Made by a program: the position numbers and the translations under genes. Shown piece by piece: positions 17,673-25,839 of a stretch of 64,000 bases of DNA. The stretch spans positions 248,001 through 312,000 of the forward strand of contig NZ_BMGM01000002.1 of NCBI RefSeq assembly GCF_014640195.1. Reading direction: 5' to 3'. The notes below the pieces were generated by a model, which did no database searches, was not told the DNA's origin, and saw only the letters and a program-made list of their open reading frames with translations. Each line of letters opens with the position of its first letter. Position 1 is the stretch's first letter. This DNA is from Psychroflexus planctonicus (lineage in GTDB: Bacteria; Bacteroidota; Bacteroidia; Flavobacteriales; Flavobacteriaceae).

Positions 17673-17847
17673 GTGTGAAAAGTTAAAATTAAAGGAAAAA
17701 TCAAAGATTTTTTTAAAACAAATCAAATTAAAATTACCTTTTTTTAATTTATATGTAAATACATATATTTTAGTCTATTTATGTAAAATTATACTTATTT
17801 GCATATAATATTGTATATTTGACTAATTTTATATTCTATAGCATATA

Positions 17848-18057
17848 ATGAAACAATTAGCAGAGTTTGTCAAACAGCGTAGAAAAGAAGTAAATCTTAC
17901 GCAAGAAGAATTTGCTGAACGCACAGGAGTTGCATTAACCGTTATTCGAAAAATTGAACAAGGAAAAACCAATCTAAATATGGATAAAGTAAATCTTGTT
18001 CTGCGCATGTTTGGTCATGAATTAGCTCCTGTAAGTTTAAAAGAATCTAAAGAATGA
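17848..18057 (+). CDS. HipB-like helix-turn-helix antitoxin
   Basis: This 69-residue HTH_3 (Cro/CI) protein has VKQRRKEVNLTQEEFAERTGV, then TVIRKIEQGKTNLNMDKVN. It is the first gene of a three-gene operon overlapping the next ORF by 4 bp. As in other hip modules it should bind the promoter region and repress the operon, and may help neutralise the kinase. The sequence just upstream contains repeated atatg/cataat motifs that could be operators. Confidence 0.88.
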   Translation: MKQLAEFVKQRRKEVNLTQEEFAERTGVALTVIRKIEQGKTNLNMDKVNLVLRMFGHELAPVSLKESKE

Positions 18058-18389
18058 GACAAGGAAAAGTTTTTTATAAAAATCGCTTAGCTGGTCTAAT
18101 AACAGAAACTGACGAAGGTGAATATATATTTCAGTATGATGATAATTACGTTGAACATCATCCAAATGATTTTATCACCTTTACCATGCCAGTATCAAAT
18201 AAGCCGTTTATTGATAAACGACTATTTCCTTTTTTTGAAGGTTTAATTCCTGAAGGTTGGTTGCTAGATATTGCTTCTAAAAATTGGAAAATCAACAAAA
18301 ACGACCGCATGGGTTTGTTGTTAGCATGTTGTCAAAATTGTATTGGCGCAGTTCATGTAGAACCATTAAATAATCAAAATGAAAACTAA
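18054..18389 (+). CDS. HipS-like protein (HipA N-terminal subdomain 1 alone)
   Basis: This 111-residue protein corresponds to the N-subdomain 1 of HipA as a stand-alone polypeptide: GKVFYKNRLAGLITETDEGEYIFQYD, then ITFTMPVSNKP, LFPFFEGLIPEGWLLDIASKNWKI and DRMGLLLACCQNCIGAVHV. In the tripartite HipBST system a free N-subdomain (HipS) acts as the antitoxin of the kinase HipT. The coding overlap with both neighbours (4 bp upstream, 11 bp downstream) indicates coupled translation at a fixed ratio. Confidence 0.85.
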   Translation: MRQGKVFYKNRLAGLITETDEGEYIFQYDDNYVEHHPNDFITFTMPVSNKPFIDKRLFPFFEGLIPEGWLLDIASKNWKINKNDRMGLLLACCQNCIGAVHVEPLNNQNEN

Positions 18390-19320
18390 ATGTTTGTATT
18401 GCTATAAGCCTTTGCAGAGCGGTAATGATTATCATGAAAAATGCGCTAAAGAATTTTTTGGTATGCCAAAACCACCAAAAATTGAATATGGACTGGAACA
18501 AATGAATGAGCTGGCCAAAAATATAGTAGAACGAAGTGTTGCAGTACCAGGTGTACAACCTAAACTTTCCATGTCTTTAATTCAGCAGACTAAAGAAAAT
18601 AAAGATGCTCGCTTAACCGTAGTTGGAGCTCTAGGTGGAAACTATATTTTTAAACCACCATCAAATCAATTTCCTGAAATGCCTGAAAATGAACATGTGA
18701 CCATGCGCATAGCGGAAGCATTTGGAATTCGGGTCGTCCCATCTTCTTTGATACGATTGAAATCAGGAGAGTTATCCTACATTACCAAACGAATTGACCG
18801 CAGCGAATCGGGCAAAAAAATCCACATGTTGGACATGTTTCAAATTACCGAAGCATTTGATAAATACAGGAGTTCAATGGAAAGAGTAGGAAAAGCAATT
18901 GATGAATACGCCAGCAATACCTTATTAGATAAAACCTACTTTTTCGATTTAACGCTTTTTTCTTTAATTACGGGCAATAATGATATGCATCTAAAAAACT
19001 TCTCCATGATAGAAAGCCCAATAGGTTGGACTTTATCTCCTGCTTACGATCTGCTGAATGTAGCTATTGTTTTTCCAGAAGATTCAGAAGAATTGGCCTT
19101 AAGCTTATCAGGAAAGAAAAAAAAGTTGAAACGAGTACATTTTGAACAATTAGGCGAAAAACTAGCCTTGACATCCAAGCAAATCAAATCTGCTTTTAAG
19201 CGATTGACTAAAAACAAATCTAAAGCGGAAGAATGGATACATCAATCTTTCTTATCAAAAGAAATGAAAACAGCCTATTTGGAATTGATAGAACAGCGTT
19301 TCATTCAATTGGAAAAATAA
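18379..19320 (+). CDS. HipT-like serine/threonine kinase toxin
   Basis: This 313-residue HipA-fold kinase lacks the N-subdomain 1 carried by the preceding gene. Residues 1-30 form a Cys/His zinc-knuckle-like start (CLYCYKPL...YHEKCAKEFFG). The VQPKLSMSL ATP loop, ITKRIDR, catalytic GNNDMHLKNFSM and DFG-equivalent YDLLN are all present. HipA/HipT kinases phosphorylate aminoacyl-tRNA synthetases and cause growth arrest; the target here is unknown. It is flanked by REP-like blocks on both sides of the module. Confidence 0.88.
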   Translation: MKTKCLYCYKPLQSGNDYHEKCAKEFFGMPKPPKIEYGLEQMNELAKNIVERSVAVPGVQPKLSMSLIQQTKENKDARLTVVGALGGNYIFKPPSNQFPEMPENEHVTMRIAEAFGIRVVPSSLIRLKSGELSYITKRIDRSESGKKIHMLDMFQITEAFDKYRSSMERVGKAIDEYASNTLLDKTYFFDLTLFSLITGNNDMHLKNFSMIESPIGWTLSPAYDLLNVAIVFPEDSEELALSLSGKKKKLKRVHFEQLGEKLALTSKQIKSAFKRLTKNKSKAEEWIHQSFLSKEMKTAYLELIEQRFIQLEK

Positions 19321-19420
19321 TTTAATTGGTTATAAAATAGGTATAAGAACAACTAGGTTATTCATAGCAAACGTTGTATTATATCAACAACAAGCTTGTA
19401 TTTGTATAAAAAAACATCCA

Positions 19421-19643
19421 ACAAACCTGTCATTCCGCACAAGGCGATATCCATGATGCGGAATAAAAACAAAACATCCCACTAACTGTCATTCCGCACG
19501 AGCCTGAGTGAGATGCGGAATCTGTTGGTCGTTAGTTCAACGCTTAAGTTTTCCATAGTAAAGCGACCCCGCATCAAGTGCGGGGTGACAGGAAAAGGTG
19601 TAATTTAGTTTTGAGACCCTGCATCAAGTGCGGGGTGACAGGA
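19421..19643. repeat. Palindromic repeat block 2
   Basis: This block has the same two-part composition as the block at 17.4 kb: ctgtcattccgcac...gcggaat units followed by two gcatcaagtgcggggtgacagg units, with the same linker (gttagttcaacg.ttaagttttccatagt). It lies just downstream of the hipT-like gene. The gap 19,321-19,712 contains nothing else recognisable. Confidence 0.85.
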
Positions 19644-19712
19644 TCAGATTAAAAATCAAATTACATCTAATTTTTTTCTTACTTTAGTGCATCCATAATA
19701 TTAACTAATCCT

Positions 19713-20266
19713 ATGCTTCAACTCAAACCGCAGCAAGCGCTTAATCCAGCTTACCGAAAAGTAAAACCCAATCGCACTTCGGTTTCTAATTTTACCACAT
19801 CTTTTCAGCAGTGTTTAGAAAATATGAAGGTAACGAGGCTAAAGCAGTTACTGATGTAAGGAAAAAATATTTTGATGATTTTGCTTTAACTAAGGATTTG
19901 TATTTGTTCTTAGGAACATCACAACTGCATCACTACGTTTCGCATAATCCATTTATGATTATCGGTACATTTCATCCTAAAATTGATTTCACACACAAAA
20001 AATTTTATATTTATAAAAATCCATAGCTAAATATTGAGTTTTAGTGTTGCACTTTAAAAAAGTTTATCAAACCTTGATATTGCGCTCTAGGTTTTTTTCA
20101 TTTTCTTTCCCAAAAAAAGACCAAACCAAAAGCTGATACCAGCGCCTTAGAAGCGGAGATAGATGTGTTGGTGTACAAGTTGTATGGTTTGAGTTATGAA
20201 GAAGTGTTGGTGGTGGATGAAGGCTTTGGGATGAGTGAGGAGGAGTTTATAAATTTTGAATTATGA
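19713..20266 (+). pseudogene. Degraded type IIG restriction-modification gene
   Basis: An N-terminal fragment (19713-19859) reads MLQLKPQQALNPAYRKVKPNR..., the usual start of long Eco57I-like restriction-modification proteins in Bacteroidota. A C-terminal fragment (about 20117-20266) reads ...DTSALEAEIDVLVYKLYGLSYEEV..., the usual end of that family. The central roughly 900 residues, including the NPPY methylase, are missing. An unrelated open stretch (19811-20026, 71 codons, containing NPFMIIGTFHPK) lies between them. A second, more decayed copy of the tail (LEAxIxLxVY) can be read at about 20,350-20,395. All parts are probably non-functional. Confidence 0.65.
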
Positions 20267-20337
20267 AAAAACGAAATAAAATAACATACATGCTTGGTGC
20301 TGGCGCAAGTTACCATAAAGCCAAAATAAACTGTTGA
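20263..20337 (+). pseudogene. Truncated N terminus of a SIR2-like gene
   Basis: A 24-codon ORF reading MKKRNKITYMLGAGASYHKA ends in TGA. KITYxLGAGAS is the NAD-binding opening of SIR2-like defence proteins in Bacteroidota, but nothing downstream continues the domain. It begins inside the stop of the restriction-enzyme remnant. It is interpreted as the stump of a lost defence gene; the short match makes this tentative. Confidence 0.4.
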
Positions 20338-20397
20338 GTATGAAATTATAAAATAGCGTTTTAGAAGCGTGGATAAATCTGTGGGTGTATGTAGTAT

Positions 20398-21000
20398 TTA
20401 TTGATGTATTTCAGATACCGAATTCAAATCTTCTAAGTATCTGGGATTCATTCTTAATTTGTATTCATTTTCATCAAATACATGATGGTCAAACTTACTG
20501 ACAGCTTTAGTTTTTCTTATAAGTTTATCAAAATTAATGGTTTCAAAATAAATTTTTCCATCATTATTCGTTTTAATAGAATAGTATTCAATCAGCTTGA
20601 ACTTATTTCCCCGAAGTTGAAATGTATGTTCCCTATGTTCATTTTCGTAATCATGTTTTATGGTTAAAACATGATTTCTAATTTCAATGTCTGAAAAACT
20701 TTTTTCTTTTTGCAAAGCATTTTTATCCTGAAAATATTCTGGACTAATTGCTTTGTCCGTTGATACCCATAAAATCTTACCGACTTTTTTTTTACTCAGA
20801 TAGATTTCGAGTCTGTAAGGTCTAAATTTATTAACTGTATCTTGTTTGACAACAATAGAATCAAGTACTTTATCTTTATTAAGGTGTCCAACTCGTGTCA
20901 AGATTAAGTTATTGAAGTTTGAAGTTTCTTGAGCAATCAAAAAATCTGTCGAAAGTATTAATATAAAAAACAAAATTTTTGTAAAGTTTATATTTTTCAT
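20398..21000 (-). CDS. Secreted protein of unknown function
   Basis: This 200-residue protein has an N-terminal signal peptide (FFILILSTDFLIAQ) and a mature part with VGHLNKDKVLDSIVV, a short Asn/Asp loop reminiscent of FG-GAP/VCBS-like calcium loops (DLNxDxxxDxxV), then RLEIYLSKKK. I do not recognise a domain beyond that. It lies directly after a disrupted attC-like site on the minus strand, and the sequence just past its stop (ctacataca) partly mirrors the sequence upstream of its start (tgtatgtaatg). It may therefore be an old integron-type cassette whose own attC was lost. Confidence 0.65.
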   Translation of the reverse strand: MKNINFTKILFFILILSTDFLIAQETSNFNNLILTRVGHLNKDKVLDSIVVKQDTVNKFRPYRLEIYLSKKKVGKILWVSTDKAISPEYFQDKNALQKEKSFSDIEIRNHVLTIKHDYENEHREHTFQLRGNKFKLIEYYSIKTNNDGKIYFETINFDKLIRKTKAVSKFDHHVFDENEYKLRMNPRYLEDLNSVSEIHQ

Positions 21001-21023
21001 TTGTGACTTTTTACATTACATAC

Positions 21024-21200
21024 AAGATATCGCGCATAACATAAGTGGCGACTTAAAATGCGCTCCCGATCCGGAAGTCTATCGGGACGGGTTTTCGTCC
21101 TACCTGCGGCAAAGGTATGTTAAACTTTAAGTCTCTAAAAATACCAAAATTTTCGTTTCAATCACAAATCTCGCCATTTTTGTTATACACTGTTGGGCAA
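21024..21200 (-). repeat. Isolated attC-like site, reverse orientation, interrupted
   Basis: Read on the minus strand this contains GCCCAACAGTGTATAACAAAAATGGCGAGATTTG, TTTTTAGAGACTTAAAG, GCGCATTTTAAGTCGCCAC and GTTATGCGCGA: the same blocks, in the same order, as the attC-like sites of the array at 42-63.6 kb. About 50 bp with a palindrome (cccgat...atcggg) is inserted between TTTAAC and GCGCATTTTAAG. The expected terminal GTT has become CTT. It closes a toxin-antitoxin cassette. Confidence 0.85.
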
Positions 21201-21202
21201 CG

Positions 21203-21517
21203 TTATTTTTTGTTTTCCAATATTGTTAACAGTTTTTTAGAGTTTTGTCTGTTATCCCAAAAAGCTGTGATTATAATTTCTTTGTCATCATATTTATAGT
21301 AAATGCTGAAATTTCCTAATGAAGCAACTCTGGTGTCTTTGAAATCAGTAGCCTTGAAAATTAATGGTTGTTCGGCTATTTGTTTAGTTCTTTCCGAAAC
21401 TAATTTCACAAGTTTTTTTGAGTAGGTATTTGACTTGTTTCTATTCAACCAATATTCTAAAATTCCCACGAATTGAATGTCGGCTGTTCGAGTCCAAATT
21501 ACATTGCGTTTAGCCAT
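21203..21517 (-). CDS. RelE/ParE-family toxin
   Basis: This 104-residue protein of the ParE/RelE fold has VIWTRTADIQFVGILEYWLNRN at the N terminus, GNFSIYYKYDDKEIIITAFWDNRQNSKKL at the C terminus, and the central EQPLIFKATDFKDTRVASLG strand. The likely role is inhibition of gyrase (ParE) or of mRNA (RelE); the Phe/Trp-rich C terminus does not decide. It overlaps the antitoxin gene by 19 bp. The pair is bounded by GTTGCCCAAC (21794-21803) and GTTGGGCAAC (21192-21201), the complementary ends of an integron-like cassette, and its stop abuts the attC. Confidence 0.85.
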   Translation of the reverse strand: MAKRNVIWTRTADIQFVGILEYWLNRNKSNTYSKKLVKLVSERTKQIAEQPLIFKATDFKDTRVASLGNFSIYYKYDDKEIIITAFWDNRQNSKKLLTILENKK

Positions 21518-21741
21518 TCCAAATTTCTTTTGTCCATAGCTTCTTGAGAAATCAGTTTTCCATTTTTAATATCATGCTCACTCATTTCCAACATGATTTT
21601 TTGCTCTTTAGTCAAATTAATGATGTCAGATTCTGAAGAACTTGATGTGATTAATTTGTCAAGAGCGACTAAAAAATCTTTATTTCTGATGGATAGTATT
21701 TTGTCTATCAATCCGTTTCGTATATTATCTACTGTTGCCAT
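21499..21741 (-). CDS. Antitoxin partner of the RelE/ParE toxin
   Basis: This approximately 80-residue acidic protein (start chosen at MATVDNIRNGLIDKIL, 21741; an ATG at 21771 would add 10 residues) has LTKEQKIMLEMSEHDIKNGKLISQEAMDKRNLEWLNAM. The IxxGKxxSxExxxxRxxxWL ending is typical of antitoxins paired with ParE/RelE toxins in Bacteroidota. It precedes and overlaps the toxin gene and should neutralise it. It is the first gene of a reverse-oriented cassette. Confidence 0.8.
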   Translation of the reverse strand: MATVDNIRNGLIDKILSIRNKDFLVALDKLITSSSSESDIINLTKEQKIMLEMSEHDIKNGKLISQEAMDKRNLEWLNAM

Positions 21742-21793
21742 TCTATTTAAATTTAAATTATAAATATCCAAAAAATTACTCGTTTTTCCTAAT

Positions 21794-21803
21794 GTTGCCC
21801 AAC
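21794..21803 (-). other. Left-end junction of reverse-oriented cassette
   Basis: GTTGCCCAAC (minus strand GTTGGGCAAC) is the reverse complement of GTTGGGCAAC at 21192-21201. It marks the start of the TA cassette as in the main array. No attC-like stem is visible to its right, so this end may be the original insertion point. Confidence 0.6.
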
Positions 21804-21885
21804 TAATGAATATAATACTAAAAAACTATTTTATTCTGTATATCCAATTTTTAATGCGGCATTCGTTAAAAGCATTGGTATAAAC

Positions 21886-22119
21886 AAAACATCCCACTAA
21901 CTGTCATTCCGCACAAGGCGATAGCCGCGATGCGGAATACAAACAAATCATCCCACAAACCTGTCATTCCGCACAAGGCGATAGCCGCGATGCGGAATCT
22001 GTTGGTCGTTAGTTCTACGGTTAAGTTTTCCATAGTTAATCTACCCCGCATCAAGTGCGGAGTGACAGGAAAAGGTGAACTTTAGTTTTGAGACTCCGCA
22101 TCAAGTGCGGGGTGACAGG
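21886..22119. repeat. Palindromic repeat block 3
   Basis: Two ctgtcattccgcacaaggcgatagccgcgatgcggaat units are followed by the shared linker (gttagttctacggttaagttttccatagtta) and two gcatcaagtgcgg units, nearly identical to blocks 1 and 2. It lies upstream of the second hip module. The remainder of 21,804-22,502 shows no convincing gene. Confidence 0.85.
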
Positions 22120-22502
22120 TTAAAATGAAGTGTAGTTATAAGATTGAATATAACCCTGAAACATCGAGATAAATTCTACAACGCATATCATAGATTTACG
22201 CTTTCATTTATTTAATACAGAAATATAAAATACCAGTATACATAGTATCTCAGGATATTGAGAAACAAATAGGTACAAGCTATTGCAAGTTTCCTATTAA
22301 GTTTTATATAGCTGATTAGACAGTTAGCTTAAAAGAATTGTAATGTAATAAGTAGGACGCGTATACGTATTCTTTAAAAATAATTTGGTCAGAAATTGAA
22401 TATAAGGCTATGTATAAAGATGCTATAAAAATAACCAACAATATAATATAAATGTTGTATAATATCAACATAAAGCTTATATTCGTATAAAATAATAAAC
22501 AA

Positions 22503-22790
22503 ATGAAGTCTAAGAAGAGTGTTGTCTTTCCAAAGCATAAGGAAATGTTGGGACGTGTTGGTGAGCAGATTAAATTAGCTCGTAAACGACGTAAATTGAC
22601 CACAATTCAAGTTTCAGAGCGTGCAGGATTAAATAGAACAACACTATATCAAATTGAAAAAGGCAACCCTAAAGTAGCAATGGGTTCTTACTTTAATGTT
22701 TTACGTGTTATGGGTTTACAAGATGATTTTTTAAAATTAGCAGCTGATGACGAATTTGGAAGAAAACTACAAGATATGGAACTGCTTTAA
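22503..22790 (+). CDS. HipB-like helix-turn-helix antitoxin (second hip module)
   Basis: This 95-residue HTH_3 protein has GRVGEQIKLARKRRKLTTIQVSERAGLNRTTLYQIEKGNPKVAMGSYFNVLRVMG. The basic residues following the first helix and the LNRTTLYQIEKG recognition region are typical of HipB-type repressors. The HipA gene starts 49 bp downstream. The sequence upstream of the ATG contains a direct repeat of tataaatgttgtataatat-like text that could be the operator. Confidence 0.88.
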   Translation: MKSKKSVVFPKHKEMLGRVGEQIKLARKRRKLTTIQVSERAGLNRTTLYQIEKGNPKVAMGSYFNVLRVMGLQDDFLKLAADDEFGRKLQDMELL

Positions 22791-22839
22791 ATTATTAATC
22801 AATTGTTTATATAATCAAGAATTTTAAAAATAGCATGCA

Positions 22840-24090
22840 TTGAATAAAAACAAACTAGACATATACGTTTTTGCTCATTGGAAACCTATGAGCGAACCTA
22901 TATTAGTAGGAATACTTTCTGCATTGCAAGCAAAAGGAAAAAAGGCTTTTAAATTTGAGTATAACAAAGAATGGTTGAAATCTGATTATCAGATTTTATT
23001 AGATCCTGATATTCAGTTTTATTCGGGTCCACAGTTTCCTGATAATAAAGCGAATTTTGGAATGTTTTTAGATAGTATGCCTGATACATGGGGCAGGACA
23101 CTAATGAAAAGAAGAGCAGCTCAAAAAGCATCTGAAAATAATGAAAAAGCAAAAACACTATATGAAGTTGATTATTTACTAGGCGTTTTTGATGAGAGTA
23201 GGATGGGAGCATTACGTTACAAACTAGAACGTGATGGAGCATTTCTAGACGATAACGACCTGTCACCAACACCACCTTGGTCTTCTGTACGAGAACTTCA
23301 ATCAGCAGCTCAACATTTTGAAAACGATACGGATAATAATCTAGTAAAGCAATGGTTAACTATTTTAATGGCACCTGGATCTTCACTTGGCGGAGCACGA
23401 CCAAAAGCCAATATATTGGATAATGAAGAGAACCTTTGGATTGCAAAGTTTCCAGCTAAAAATGATACCATTGATAAAGCAGCATGGGAATTTTTAGCTT
23501 ATAAATTAGCCACAAATGCTGGAGTAGAAATGGCTAAGTCTAAGATTGAAAAGGTGATGGGAAATTACCATACATTTTTCACCAAACGATTTGACCGAGA
23601 GCAAAAAGAGCGAATTCACTTTGTATCTGCAATGACCATGACAGGGAATAATGAAAGTACCATTAAAGAAAATCCTGCATCCTATTTAGATATAGCTGAA
23701 TTTATACAAACACATTGCAAAAATGTAGAAGCCAATTTAGCGCAACTCTGGAGACGAATTGTTTTTAATATTGCTGTTTCTAATACAGACGATCATTTGC
23801 GAAATCACGGTTTTATAATTAAAGATAATGCTTGGGAATTATCGCCTGCTTACGATATAAATCCTTCTATTGATAAAGATGGATTGGCTTTGAATATCGA
23901 TATGGATAATAATGCTTTAGATTACGAATTAGCTAAAAATGTAGGTGAGTACTTTCGTTTAGGCGAAAAAGACATGAACTTAATTCTTCACGAAGTAATA
24001 GAAGCTGTTAGCCATTGGAAAGCAGTAGCCAAGCATATCGGCATTTCAAATCAAGAAATTAATCTAATGTCAAAGGCTTTTAATATTTAG
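22840..24090 (+). CDS. HipA-family serine/threonine kinase toxin
   Basis: This is a full-length (416-residue) HipA, unlike the split one at 18 kb. The N-subdomain contains MFLDSMPDTWGRTLMKRR, followed by LLGVFDESRMGALRY. The kinase core has PGSSLGGARPKANI (ATP loop), FTKRFDR, catalytic NTDDHLRNHGF and SPAYDINPS. The start codon is TTG at 22840; no nearer ATG fits the family alignment. With the upstream HipB it should form a classical two-gene toxin-antitoxin module. Confidence 0.9.
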   Translation: MNKNKLDIYVFAHWKPMSEPILVGILSALQAKGKKAFKFEYNKEWLKSDYQILLDPDIQFYSGPQFPDNKANFGMFLDSMPDTWGRTLMKRRAAQKASENNEKAKTLYEVDYLLGVFDESRMGALRYKLERDGAFLDDNDLSPTPPWSSVRELQSAAQHFENDTDNNLVKQWLTILMAPGSSLGGARPKANILDNEENLWIAKFPAKNDTIDKAAWEFLAYKLATNAGVEMAKSKIEKVMGNYHTFFTKRFDREQKERIHFVSAMTMTGNNESTIKENPASYLDIAEFIQTHCKNVEANLAQLWRRIVFNIAVSNTDDHLRNHGFIIKDNAWELSPAYDINPSIDKDGLALNIDMDNNALDYELAKNVGEYFRLGEKDMNLILHEVIEAVSHWKAVAKHIGISNQEINLMSKAFNI

Positions 24091-24195
24091 CATTTCTCAA
24101 CTTGCTTAAATGCCATCTAAATAATCTGGTGAATGTAGGCTTCTCTTAATTCGAAGTGGAATATATGACATGCAAAATAAGAAATACAAGTTCAC

Positions 24196-24275
24196 CTAGA
24201 ATACTAACCAAAACGGTCAACGCTATTTAGGGAAGTTCAAAGCTCAAAGCTCAAAGCTCAAAGCTCAAAGCTCAG
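24196..24275 (+). repeat. Dispersed 40-bp repeat plus 7-bp microsatellite
   Basis: 24196-24238 (ctagaatactaacc...ctatttagggaagttc) is nearly identical to the reverse complement of 40426-40467 and partly to 40642-40680. It runs directly into about five tandem copies of caaagct. It is intergenic between hipA and mnmE. Probably a REP-like element with slippage repeats. Confidence 0.75.
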
Positions 24276-24309
24276 GCTTCTAATATCCAATATCTAACTT
24301 CGACTATTT

Positions 24310-25722
24310 CTATTTCCCGATACAGAAATTAGCAAATATGTTCCCAAGCAACTCATCGTTAGTTACTTGACCAGTAATCTCACCAAAATGATATAAAGCT
24401 TGACGGATGTCTATGGCCAATAAATCTGAACTTAAGCCCATGTTTAAACCATCTTGCACTTTATTGATTTCTTCTAAGGCCAGCAATAGAGCAGAGTAGT
24501 GGCGAGAATTGGTTACTATGCTATCGTTATTGCGCAAAGCACCAGTGTCTACAAATTCTAGAAGTTGATTTTGTAACGCTTCTATGCCGGTTTTATCCTT
24601 GGCAGAAATAAATTGTAGGTGTGGTAAAGCCCGTTTAAGCTGTTCTTGTTGATTTTCGGTGAGTTGGTCTACTTTATTGGCCAATAAAATAAACGGACGC
24701 TCAGGAAATTTTTCTTGTAATTTTTGAACTTCTTCCTGTATCAACAGAACTCGTTTTTTGTTTAAGCCTTGTTTGTTTTCGAATAAGTCGGGCGAATTCA
24801 GTAATTGAATAACCACTTGGGCTTGTTCAATTTTTTCGAAGGTTTTTTTGATGCCTAAACCTTCAATTTGGTCGGTAGTTTCTCGAATTCCTGCGGTATC
24901 AATAAATCGAAAACCGATGCCGCCAATGCTAATTTCATCTTCAATAGTATCGCGGGTAGTTCCTGCAATATCGCTTACAATAGCACGGTCTTCGTTCAAT
25001 AAAGCGTTGAGCAAAGTAGATTTACCCACATTGGGTTCACCGATAATGGCGACCGGAATTCCGTTTTTTAAGACGTTGCCCACCGCAAAAGAATCGATTA
25101 AACGGCTCAGCACTTTTTGAATTTTGGTTATCAAACGCTGAAATTCATCTTTATTAGCAAACTCAACGTCTTCTTCAGCAAAATCCAATTCCAATTCTAT
25201 AAGTGAAGCAAAATCCAAAAGTTCTTTTCGAAGTGCCATGAGTTCATTGGTGAAACCGCCACGCATTTGTTGCATCGCCAATTGATGGCTGGCTGCATTG
25301 TCGCTTGCAATTAAGTCGGCTACAGCTTCGGCTTGGCTCAAATCCATTTTTCCGTTTAAAAATGCGCGCAAAGTAAATTCGCCTGCGTTAGCTGCTCGGC
25401 AACCCTTATTCATTAATAATTGAATAATTTCTTTTTGAATAAAACTGCTTCCGTGGCAGGAGATTTCAACCGTAGGTTCGCCTGTATAGGATTTGCTTCC
25501 GCGGAAAACACTTACTAGGACTTCATCTAAAATTCGGTTTTCATCTACCATATTTCCCAACTGTAAGGTATGGCTTTTTTGTTGAAGCAGAGAAAGTCCT
25601 TTTTTAGATTGAAATAGGGGAGCGCAGATTTCAATAGCATCTTTTCCACTCACACGAATAATTCCAATAGCACCGCTTCCAGATGGCGTGGCTAAGGCAA
25701 CAATAGTATCTTGATTTAACAT
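24310..25722 (-). CDS. mnmE: tRNA modification GTPase MnmE
   Basis: Together with MnmG it installs the carboxymethylaminomethyl group on U34 of certain tRNAs. The 470-residue protein has an N-terminal folate-binding domain (DTIVALATPSGSGAIGIIRVSG), an internal G domain with G1 GEPNVGKSTLLN, G2 GTTRDTIEDE, G3 DTAGIRET and G4 NKVD, and ends with the catalytic CIGK. It is complete and stands alone on the minus strand. Confidence 0.97.
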   Translation of the reverse strand: MLNQDTIVALATPSGSGAIGIIRVSGKDAIEICAPLFQSKKGLSLLQQKSHTLQLGNMVDENRILDEVLVSVFRGSKSYTGEPTVEISCHGSSFIQKEIIQLLMNKGCRAANAGEFTLRAFLNGKMDLSQAEAVADLIASDNAASHQLAMQQMRGGFTNELMALRKELLDFASLIELELDFAEEDVEFANKDEFQRLITKIQKVLSRLIDSFAVGNVLKNGIPVAIIGEPNVGKSTLLNALLNEDRAIVSDIAGTTRDTIEDEISIGGIGFRFIDTAGIRETTDQIEGLGIKKTFEKIEQAQVVIQLLNSPDLFENKQGLNKKRVLLIQEEVQKLQEKFPERPFILLANKVDQLTENQQEQLKRALPHLQFISAKDKTGIEALQNQLLEFVDTGALRNNDSIVTNSRHYSALLLALEEINKVQDGLNMGLSSDLLAIDIRQALYHFGEITGQVTNDELLGNIFANFCIGK

Positions 25723-25779
25723 GCTGCAAATTTACAAAATGTATGTAAGTAAATGTTTGTATGTACTTGTTTAAAAAAG

Positions 25780-25807
25780 AAAAAGCTGTGCAAATGCACA
25801 GCTTTTT
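25780..25807 (-). terminator. Intrinsic terminator downstream of fasciclin gene
   Basis: A perfect 12-bp stem (AAAAAGCTGTGC / GCACAGCTTTTT) with a 4-nt loop lies 33 bp past the stop of the fasciclin gene and works on either strand, with T runs on both sides. Confidence 0.88.
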
Positions 25808-25839
25808 CCAACATCACATCAAAACAACTCATTAGGGTA

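Noticed and set aside
19811..20026. 71-codon ORF between the restriction-enzyme fragments as a real gene
   Set aside because: It lies between gene fragments, lacks a recognised family and has no neighbouring partner; kept only as part of the degraded region.
17401..22119. Palindrome blocks as insertion sequences
   Set aside because: No transposase ORF and no target-site duplication were seen; the units are short and tandem, as REP-like elements.
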